Of a stretch of DNA of 37,695 bases, positions 31,825 to 37,695 are shown piece by piece. The position numbers and the translations under genes are program-made. Numbering within the stretch: the stretch's first letter is position 1; each line of letters starts with the position of its first letter. The notes under the pieces are model-generated. The model searched no databases. It was not told the DNA's origin and saw only the letters and a list, made by a program, of their open reading frames with translations. This stretch comes from Alphaproteobacteria bacterium (GTDB taxonomy: Bacteria > Pseudomonadota > Alphaproteobacteria > Micavibrionales > Micavibrionaceae), in the NCBI GenBank assembly GCA_021776075.1, contig JAJFGQ010000061.1, forward strand, positions 1-37,695. The letters are read 5' to 3'.

Positions 31825-33823
31825 TTTCCTGAATAAAGCGATAACGGTCTTCAGCATTGCGGCCCATAAGGCGATTAACAAGGTCATCAACATCATCCCG
31901 GGAGGCTTTGGACGCCGCCTCTTCTTCCTCAGGGCTCATATCGACAGTCAGATTTAAGGCAGCCATGGCATCAGGCAAAGTCACTTTGATCAAAATCCGT
32001 GAATCCGGATTCATAGTTGTTTCCTTAAGCTGTTTTGCAGGCATTTCACCCAGACCTTTAAATCGGCTTAGGTCCACTTTGCTTTTTCCTTTAAAAACAG
32101 TCTCCATCAGTTCTTCTTTATGGACATCATCACGTGCATAAGCACTCAAATTACCACTACTCAGACGATAAAGGGGCGGTTGAGCAATAAACAGAGCTCC
32201 ATTCTCTATCATGGGTCTCATGTGGCTATAAAAAAATGTAATGAGCAAGGCGGCTATATGCGCACCGTCTACGTCAGCATCTGTCATGACAATGATTTTT
32301 TCATAGCGTAAAGAATCCATGGTGAAATCCGAGCCTGTACCACAGCCCAGCGCCTGAATTAAGTCCTGAATTTCCTGATTACCGCGTATTTTTTCCTTTG
32401 TCGCACTGACAACATTCAAAATTTTGCCGCGCAGGGGTAGTATAGCTTGTGTCTTGCGATTGCGGGCCTGCTTGGCAGAGCCTCCGGCGCTGTCGCCTTC
32501 GACAATAAAAAGCTCTGTATTACGGGCTTCTGTCTGGCTACAATCAGCCAGCTTTCCGGGAAGACGTAGTTTTCGTGTTGCGCTTTTTCGGGCTAAGGCC
32601 CGGTCATCTCGGCGGCGTTGGCGCTCTTCCGCCCGGTTAATGATGTGCTCAAGAAGGGTTTTGCTGGCGTTCGTATCACTTGAAAGCCAGTGATCAAAAT
32701 GATCTTTGATGGCTGTATCGACCCAGCGTACAACTTCGGAATTGGCTAGTTTTTCTTTTGTTTGCCCCTGAAACTGGGGTTCACGTATAAAAATAGAGAG
32801 TAAAACAACAGCACCGTTCATGAGATCATCAGCCGTAATAATGCTGGCTTTTTTATTGCCGGTCATTTCACCGTAGCCTCTTAAGCCACGGGCAAGTGCC
32901 GTACGTAAACCTTGTTCATGTGTGCCGCCTTGCGGTGTGGGGACTGTATTGCAGTATGAATGAATAAAGCCCTCGCCAAATTCCGGCCAGGCTATCGCAA
33001 ATTCTGCCCGGCCCGCTGAATCGGGCAGGTCTGCTTCTCCATGAAAAAAGTTAGATGTGATTGTTGCTCTTTCATGAAGAGAAACATTAAGAAAATCAAG
33101 AAGCCCATTGGGAAATCTAAATATTTCCTCTGTTGGTGTTTTGCCATCAAGAACGTCTCCGGCATCATTGTATTTCCAGCGAATTTCAACGCCGCGAAAT
33201 AAATAGGCCTTGGAACGGGACATTTGATACAACCAGGAAGGTTTCAGCCGGTGTTTTGTACCGAAGATATCGGGGTCGGGATGAAAGAAGACGGTTGTAC
33301 CGCGTCTGTTGTTAACCGCGCCAAGATCTTCCAGCGCGCCCTGCGGTGTACCGCGGGAGAAGGACTGTTTGTAAAGTTTCTTATCGCGGGCAACCTCTAC
33401 CCACATCAGGTCTGAAAGAGCGTTAACAACCGAAATGCCAACACCATGGAGGCCACCGGAGGTTTGATAGACTTTACCGCCGAATTTTCCGCCTGAGTGC
33501 AAAGTTGTCATGATAACTTCCAGTGCTGACTTGCCTGGAAATTTAGGGTGTTCATCAACGGGAATGCCGCGCCCATTATCACGTATTGTTACAGAATTAT
33601 CGCCATGAAGCTCTATTTCAATCCGGTCAGCGTATCCGGCAACGGCTTCATCCATAGCATTATCCAGAATTTCACCGACAAGGTGGTGGAGGGCATGTTC
33701 ATCCGTCCCACCGATATACATGCCCGGACGGCGCCGTACGGGCTCCAATCCTTCGAGTACTTCAATATCCGCCGCAGCGTATTCCTGAGGATGGGAGGAG
33801 GGTGAGTTGAAAAGGTCTGCCAT
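31793..33823 (-). CDS. parE: DNA topoisomerase IV subunit B
   Basis: ParE is the ATPase subunit of topoisomerase IV, which unlinks daughter chromosomes. The 676-residue protein has the GHKL ATPase motifs EILDNAMDEAVAG, IRDNGRGIPVDEHP and GGLHGVGISVVNALS. The transducer domain contains QTKEKL. The TOPRIM region shows LFIVEGDSAGGSAKQ and MTDADVDGAHI, and a C-terminal RFKGLGEM is present. The TPQGGTHEQGLRTAL segment and the overall length favour ParE over GyrB, which usually carries an insert or is longer. The start ATG is at 33823. The next minus-strand gene begins inside its 3' end. Confidence 0.93.
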   Translation of the reverse strand: MADLFNSPSSHPQEYAAADIEVLEGLEPVRRRPGMYIGGTDEHALHHLVGEILDNAMDEAVAGYADRIEIELHGDNSVTIRDNGRGIPVDEHPKFPGKSALEVIMTTLHSGGKFGGKVYQTSGGLHGVGISVVNALSDLMWVEVARDKKLYKQSFSRGTPQGALEDLGAVNNRRGTTVFFHPDPDIFGTKHRLKPSWLYQMSRSKAYLFRGVEIRWKYNDAGDVLDGKTPTEEIFRFPNGLLDFLNVSLHERATITSNFFHGEADLPDSAGRAEFAIAWPEFGEGFIHSYCNTVPTPQGGTHEQGLRTALARGLRGYGEMTGNKKASIITADDLMNGAVVLLSIFIREPQFQGQTKEKLANSEVVRWVDTAIKDHFDHWLSSDTNASKTLLEHIINRAEERQRRRDDRALARKSATRKLRLPGKLADCSQTEARNTELFIVEGDSAGGSAKQARNRKTQAILPLRGKILNVVSATKEKIRGNQEIQDLIQALGCGTGSDFTMDSLRYEKIIVMTDADVDGAHIAALLITFFYSHMRPMIENGALFIAQPPLYRLSSGNLSAYARDDVHKEELMETVFKGKSKVDLSRFKGLGEMPAKQLKETTMNPDSRILIKVTLPDAMAALNLTVDMSPEEEEAASKASRDDVDDLVNRLMGRNAEDRYRFIQENAEFVQDIDI

Positions 33824-33971
33824 AAAAAACTACTCAATCATGTGTTATGCTGGTTCTAGGGGGTCACGCTATTTCATCCCTTTGTTTATGATTTGATAAC
33901 GGATTGAGGCTATCATGGGAAGTCAAAAATAGATGTTTACCATGTTTTGTAAGTGTCAGGAGGTTGTGTCT

Positions 33972-35156
33972 TTGAAAATATTCAGATGTTTTTTGTTTAT
34001 TTGCTTTGCTGGTGTTGTTTTATTACAGGTCGGCACTTCGCTTGCGCGTGACATGAATCTGGTGAAGATTAAGGATCTTCCTCATTACGAAGGTCTTACG
34101 GATGCTGAGTTTATAGATCAAAGTATTCTGATTGAAGAAAAACCTTTGGAAGATAAGTTTTTGGCCTATCAATTAAGACTTCCCAAAGGGTGGAATAAGG
34201 CTGGTGCCGGGGAAAAAACTTTTGAACCGAATGAAGATGATTATTTTGCTGAGTCTGTGGAAGATATAAATTCCAAAAAAACAAAAAGGCTTAGTCGTCG
34301 TATTCTTGGTAAAGTGGCTAAATATTACGGAAAAATGAGGGTTGATTCTTTAAGTCGGCTTGAAATTCAGGCACTGGAACTGGATCATGAAATTACGGCG
34401 CGCAACTGGTTTTTTAATTACATTCTAAGCAATGGTTTTTCTCTGGAAGGCTTGAAGGTCCATTCCGAACGTCGTGTGGAAGCCCTTTATGTGCTGGTTG
34501 AAAAAGATACGGCTTATATCGTCAGGTCTTTGGCCGAAATTAACGGACCTCGTATGATTGTTGTGTCCTATTATGTTCCTGATTATCATTTTGAAGAAGA
34601 AAAGGTGATGCAGGAAAAGGTCATAGAGTCATTCCGTTTTCTTTCACCCGAGAAATCCCGGATCGAGATTACCCGCACTTACTCGTTTCTTGATATGCTG
34701 AAATTTGATTACCCTGCTTCCTGGCGGTTATTGGCCCCTAATATTTATTCTATAGACGATATGGATGCCAAGCTGATCAGCAGCCATGATGAAAAAACGC
34801 TAAATGGCGAGATAAAAATTCATATTATATCAACGGAGCTGGAAACGACGTTGGCAGAAGAGGTGAAGATTCTTACCCGGGATCTTAAAAAGATAGGGCT
34901 GAAAGCCGGCGAACTTATTGAAGAGCCCGATTTCTACGAATTCCACGATCATATTTTTTTTAGTCGCGTAGAAGTCTATGAAACACAAAACAAAAACCAG
35001 TCAGTTCAGGCCTATGAGTACTGGCTCGCTGTTATGGCGGAAGACCGCTACTACTACATTATCACCATGTTGGGGCCGAGCCGATCAGCTGATTTCTATG
35101 CGTGGGCCCGTAACGGTGAAGCTTTTGAGACTGTTGTCGAGTCTTTTAGGCCTTAA
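33972..35156 (+). CDS. Secreted protein of unknown function
   Basis: The start is set at TTG 33972 because AGGAGG (33958-33963) lies eight bases upstream. From there the protein begins with a clean signal peptide (MKIFRCFLFICFAGVVLLQV when TTG is read as Met, cleavage after SLA). The ATG at 33933 would place 13 polar residues in front of it. The mature protein of about 370 residues is mixed alpha/beta and highly charged. It seems to contain two similar halves, since YQLRLPKGW near residue 70 and FDYPASWRLL near 258 both look like the start of a PsbP/DUF1795-like lipid-facing fold. I cannot name a family. It is convergent with glnA, four bases apart. Confidence 0.75.
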   Translation: MKIFRCFLFICFAGVVLLQVGTSLARDMNLVKIKDLPHYEGLTDAEFIDQSILIEEKPLEDKFLAYQLRLPKGWNKAGAGEKTFEPNEDDYFAESVEDINSKKTKRLSRRILGKVAKYYGKMRVDSLSRLEIQALELDHEITARNWFFNYILSNGFSLEGLKVHSERRVEALYVLVEKDTAYIVRSLAEINGPRMIVVSYYVPDYHFEEEKVMQEKVIESFRFLSPEKSRIEITRTYSFLDMLKFDYPASWRLLAPNIYSIDDMDAKLISSHDEKTLNGEIKIHIISTELETTLAEEVKILTRDLKKIGLKAGELIEEPDFYEFHDHIFFSRVEVYETQNKNQSVQAYEYWLAVMAEDRYYYIITMLGPSRSADFYAWARNGEAFETVVESFRP

Positions 35157-35160
35157 TGCA

Positions 35161-36612
35161 TTACGCCGAATAATACAGCATAAACTCAATGGGATGCGGC
35201 ATGGTTTCATACGCCTGAATCTCTTCCATTTTCAAACCGATATAGGCATCAATGGTATCAAGGGTGAAGACGTTTCCTTTTAGCAGGAACTCGTGGTCGA
35301 CCCGCAGGGCTTCCACAGCTTCTCGCAGGGAACCGCAAACCGTAGGAACACCGGCCAGCTCATCTTCCGGCAGATCATAAAGATTCTTGTCCATAGCCTC
35401 ACCGGGATGGATTTTATTCTCAATACCGTCCAGACCGGCCATCAACATAGCAGAAAATGCCAGATAAGGATTTGCCGTTGGGTCAGGGAAGCGAACCTCT
35501 ACCCTTTTGCCATTCGGAGATGAGGCATGAGGAATACGGCAGGATGCCGACCGATTTTGTGCAGAATAAGCAAGCAGAACGGGTGCTTCATAGCCAGGAA
35601 CCAGACGCTTGTAGCTGTTGGTGGAGGGGTTGGTGAAGGCATTCAGCGCACGGGCATGTTTAATGATGCCGCCGATATAATAGAGGCAGTCTTTGGAGAG
35701 ATCGGCATATTCCTCTCCGGCAAATAAAGGCTTTTTCTTCTTGAACAGAGATTGGTGGCAATGCATGCCGGATCCGTTATCACCGTATATAGGCTTTGGC
35801 AGGAATGTCGCCGTTTTACCGTAAGCATGCGCGACATTATGCACCGTGTATTTATAAAGCTGTAAATTATCCGCACAATCCGTGAGCGGAGAGTAAAGAA
35901 TACCAAGCTCACACTGGCTGGGGGCAACCTCGTGATGATGTTTTTCGACCGGTACGCCCATGCGTTTCATGACGCTGAGCATTTCTGCCCGAATGTCAGA
36001 GAGGCTGTCAATCGGTGCTTCAGGGAAATAACCGCCTTTGACATGCGGCCGGTGTCCGCTATTGCCGCCTTCATAATGGCTGCCGCTGTTATGAGGGGAT
36101 TCCTCACTATCAATTTCGTAGCCCACTTTGTTCATGTCGACATGAATTTTAACATCGTCAAAAACAAAGAACTCCGCTTCAGGGCCAAAATTAGCCGTAT
36201 CGGCAATTCCCGTAGAAATAAGATAGGCCTCGGCCGCCTTGGCAATGGCGCGCGGATCGCGTTTGTAGGGTGCATTTGTTACAGGGTCAACGACATCGCA
36301 AAAGACCTTGATCGTGGGTTGAGAGCAAAAAGGGTCCAGAGCCACTTTTTTAATGTCTGGAATAAGCTTCATGTCCGATTCATTGATGGACTTCCATCCG
36401 GCTATGGAGGAACCGTCAATGTAGATGCCTTCTTTCAGCATCGTTTCGTCAATTGTATCAATGTGCTGCGCTGTATGTTGCCATTTACCGCGTAAATCTG
36501 TGAAGTTAAAGTCCACATACTGGATTTCATGCTCTTCCAGAGCTTTGATAAAGTCCGCTATCGTCTTTATTTCCAGCGTTTCGGCATCGTAATAGTGCGG
36601 TTTATAGAGCAT
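35161..36612 (-). CDS. glnA: Type I glutamine synthetase
   Basis: The enzyme makes glutamine from glutamate, ammonia and ATP as a dodecamer. The start at 36612 is preferred over ATGs at 36645 and 36618 because AAGGA lies seven bases upstream, giving 483 residues. Family motifs are [15 protein letters not shown], the [12 protein letters not shown] loop, the metal and ATP region [38 protein letters not shown], and [11 protein letters not shown]. The adenylylation site is the Tyr in KNLYDLP, so GlnE-type control is likely. The PII gene glnB, which usually precedes glnA in alphaproteobacteria, is not next to it here. Confidence 0.96.
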   Translation of the reverse strand: MLYKPHYYDAETLEIKTIADFIKALEEHEIQYVDFNFTDLRGKWQHTAQHIDTIDETMLKEGIYIDGSSIAGWKSINESDMKLIPDIKKVALDPFCSQPTIKVFCDVVDPVTNAPYKRDPRAIAKAAEAYLISTGIADTANFGPEAEFFVFDDVKIHVDMNKVGYEIDSEESPHNSGSHYEGGNSGHRPHVKGGYFPEAPIDSLSDIRAEMLSVMKRMGVPVEKHHHEVAPSQCELGILYSPLTDCADNLQLYKYTVHNVAHAYGKTATFLPKPIYGDNGSGMHCHQSLFKKKKPLFAGEEYADLSKDCLYYIGGIIKHARALNAFTNPSTNSYKRLVPGYEAPVLLAYSAQNRSASCRIPHASSPNGKRVEVRFPDPTANPYLAFSAMLMAGLDGIENKIHPGEAMDKNLYDLPEDELAGVPTVCGSLREAVEALRVDHEFLLKGNVFTLDTIDAYIGLKMEEIQAYETMPHPIEFMLYYSA

Positions 36613-36752
36613 GATCATTTCCTTTTCATATTTATTGCACTGCACCTATGTAATTTAAACATAACAGCTATGCATTAAATAATAACTAACAAATCCCTCA
36701 ACGGGAGTCGAGTCTTTTTTAGTAGAAAAAAATCTTTTTCAGTGGAGAAATC

Positions 36753-36781
36753 TTGACGACAACCCTTATAAAGGGTTAGAC
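36753..36781 (+). promoter_or_regulatory. Promoter region of tRNA-His with internal palindrome
   Basis: TTGACG (36753-36758) is a good -35 box, and TTAGAC (36776-36781) after 17 bases a weak -10. The spacer and -10 contain the perfect palindrome AACCCTT-ATA-AAGGGTT (36761-36777). The tRNA starts about 18 bases downstream. Confidence 0.4.
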
Positions 36782-36798
36782 AAATACCTTACTTTGTG

Positions 36799-36874
36799 GC
36801 GGCTGTAGCTCAGTTGGTAGAGCACTCGGTTGTGATCCGAGTTGTCGCGGGTTCAAACCCCGTCAGCCGCCCCA
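36799..36874 (+). tRNA. tRNA-His (anticodon GTG)
   Basis: The acceptor stem GCGGCTG pairs with CAGCCGC, followed by discriminator C and an encoded CCA. A G at 36798 can supply the extra G-1 that pairs with C73, a hallmark of tRNA-His. The anticodon stem CTCGG/CCGAG encloses TTGTGAT, giving anticodon GTG. Confidence 0.96.
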
Positions 36875-37092
36875 TTATTATTCTGTCATTTTGTCTCCTA
36901 TAGTCTTATTCGATTTTTCTCTTTTATTTCGTAAGTTGCTGTTTTTTCATCTTTATCCCAACAGTCTTATCAAACGGGTTTTTAAAAACACCATTCCGAC
37001 TCGTCCAAACAATGGACTTACACTTTATTTCTATAACATTTCACGCCCAAAGTCAAGGAATTAATTCCTATTAAGGGTAAAATAGTACCGTC

Positions 37093-37134
37093 ACCCCCGC
37101 GATCTTGCGATAACAAGATAAAAACAGCGGGGGT
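37093..37134. repeat. Nested double hairpin
   Basis: The outer arms ACCCCCGC (37093-37100) and GCGGGGGT (37127-37134) are perfectly complementary. Inside them ATCTTG (37102-37107) pairs with CAAGAT (37114-37119). No T run follows. Confidence 0.75.
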
Positions 37135-37176
37135 CTGGTTATGAGCACAGCGTAGCTCTGTACTTTGTTTTGCCGG

Positions 37177-37197
37177 ATGCCCGCACAAGACGGGCAT
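37177..37197. repeat. REP-like hairpin
   Basis: ATGCCCG (37177-37183) pairs with CGGGCAT (37191-37197) around CACAAGA. The GTCATGCCCG...GGCATCC type is a common short palindromic repeat in alphaproteobacterial intergenic DNA. Confidence 0.65.
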
Positions 37198-37292
37198 GAC
37201 AATGTCTTATTCTTAAACCCAAATGGCTAACAGCCTTGTTGTTCCTTCGCGTTTTCGCGGTTCAAAGCGAACCGTTATCTCGTGCCCATTAT

Positions 37293-37370
37293 CCGTCATC
37301 CCGAATGAATATGAGGGATCTGAGCCTGTATCAACGAAAAAAGATCCCTCATATTCATTCGGGATGACGG
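37293..37370. repeat. Perfect 29-bp inverted repeat with 20-base loop
   Basis: The left arm (37293-37321, starting CCGTCATCCCGAATGAATAT) and the right arm (37342-37370) are exact reverse complements. They are separated by 20 bases. The arms are far too long and exact for a simple terminator. A REP/MITE-like palindromic element is the best description. Confidence 0.85.
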
Positions 37371-37630
37371 GAGATAGAGACGAGATGAGATGACGGGGGT
37401 ATTGTTTCTTCGTGTGAAACATTCCCTGTTCCTTTTTCGGACAAAACACATTATTCTCATTGTTAACCGGACCAAAAATCCGGCCGGGGATTTAGAACCC
37501 CACCTACGCGGCTTAATACAGCATCGGGCCGTTAAAAATGATGCTGCTTTCTCGATTTTGGTCGGCAGCGGAATAAAATAGCGCCTGGCGTGAATACGCT
37601 GGCCGTTCTTCGGACGGTTGTTAACTCCCC

Positions 37631-37659
37631 GGCTATCAGAGAAATCTGATAGCCGTTTT
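37631..37659 (+). terminator. Terminator- or attenuator-like hairpin
   Basis: GGCTATCAGA (37631-37640) pairs perfectly with TCTGATAGCC (37645-37654) around a GAAA tetraloop. A G and four T residues follow. It stands about 32 bases before a start codon, so it may attenuate the gene cut off at the window edge. Confidence 0.6.
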
Positions 37660-37686
37660 CATTGGCAGAATGAGGGAGAGAGCCGC

Positions 37687-37695
37687 ATGACCAAC
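37687..37695 (+). CDS. Start of a gene truncated by the window edge
   Basis: ATG at 37687 is followed by only two codons (Thr, Asn). It is preceded by a purine-rich GAGGGAGAGAG site at 37671-37681 with suitable spacing. Nothing can be said about the product. Confidence 0.4.

Larger units (their letters stand above)
36875..37695. other. 821-base palindrome-rich region without a convincing gene
   Basis: No reading frame in 36875-37686 convinces me. From 36875 to 37080 the sequence is AT-rich with one 14-bp palindrome (AGGAATTAATTCCT, 37056-37069). From 37093 to 37370 it is a series of hairpins listed separately. From about 37440 to the end the sequence is less AT-rich and looks like a leader, with a hairpin at 37631-37654 and a start codon at 37687. 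A 63-codon frame (37390-37581) and a minus-strand frame (37213-37449) run through the repeats and are probably not genes. Confidence 0.6.

Noticed and set aside
36646-36798. Sigma-54 promoter upstream of glnA
   Set aside because: I looked for the GG-N10-GC pattern on the minus strand and found no convincing match.
37213-37449. Minus-strand 78-residue frame
   Set aside because: It translates the 29-bp inverted repeat (giving VIPNEYEGSF and similar), a typical false frame over palindromic repeats.
1-37695. CRISPR array
   Set aside because: No direct repeats of 20-40 bases with regular unique spacers were seen, and no Cas-like protein is encoded.

Overview
The window reads as ordinary chromosome from an alphaproteobacterium of moderate G+C (roughly mid-40s percent by eye). 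The evidence is an NDUFS4-type accessory subunit of respiratory complex I, an ECF sigma factor paired with an NrsF-type membrane anti-sigma factor, a class I PHA synthase, a DUF192 protein and an alphaproteobacterial-style ParE. I cannot place it to order. Six tRNA genes are present: Pro-GGG, Pro-TGG, Arg-TCT, Asn-GTT (minus strand), Glu-TTC and His-GTG.

Layout. 1-1.6 kb: tRNA-Pro(GGG) with a terminator, a possibly broken gene of unknown function, and a small secreted protein. 1.6-4.9 kb: metY faces the ribosomal operon rplM-rpsI across a shared upstream region, followed by a gamma-carbonic anhydrase. 4.9-6.6 kb: a small lipoprotein candidate, a four-cysteine secreted protein and a periplasmic thioredoxin-fold protein. 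6.6-11.3 kb: phaC, then divergently an OmpA-like lipoprotein, hom, a DUF192 protein and tRNA-Pro(TGG). 11.3-13.4 kb: sigma/NrsF pair, complex I subunit, tRNA-Arg and a small membrane protein. 13.4-17.5 kb (minus): CBS protein, an AT-rich gap with a candidate small RNA, sseA coupled to a membrane class III nucleotide cyclase, and a nitronate monooxygenase. 17.7-18.9 kb: an AT-rich NERD-domain gene and two tRNAs. 18.8-24.7 kb: an EF-hand protein overlapping an SGNH-hydrolase-like protein, then the catabolic minus-strand block kbl-tdh-small membrane protein and hmgA. 24.8-30.6 kb: a RhlE-type helicase, lptD and a SLC13-type transporter. 30.6-36.6 kb: an AsmA-like envelope protein, parE, a secreted protein and glnA. 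36.8-37.7 kb: tRNA-His followed by about 0.8 kb rich in palindromes. The last 250 bases differ in character from the rest and end with a start codon cut by the window edge.

Functional threads. Amino-acid metabolism recurs: hom feeds homoserine to methionine (metY) and threonine, kbl-tdh degrades threonine to glycine and acetyl-CoA, hmgA degrades homogentisate from tyrosine, and glnA assimilates ammonia. Envelope functions are also frequent (lptD, OmpA-like lipoprotein, EF-hand protein, SGNH protein, several secreted unknowns).

I did not find a clear new defence or mobile system. The observations most worth a second look are the possible satellite-phage-like leader at the right edge, a candidate small RNA near 14.0 kb, the perfect 19-bp palindrome upstream of hmgA, the structured metY leader, the in-frame stop next to a hairpin near 0.4 kb, and a cluster of short tandem duplications at 8.45-8.72 and 12.6-12.9 kb. 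Coordinates were read by hand and no database search was possible.
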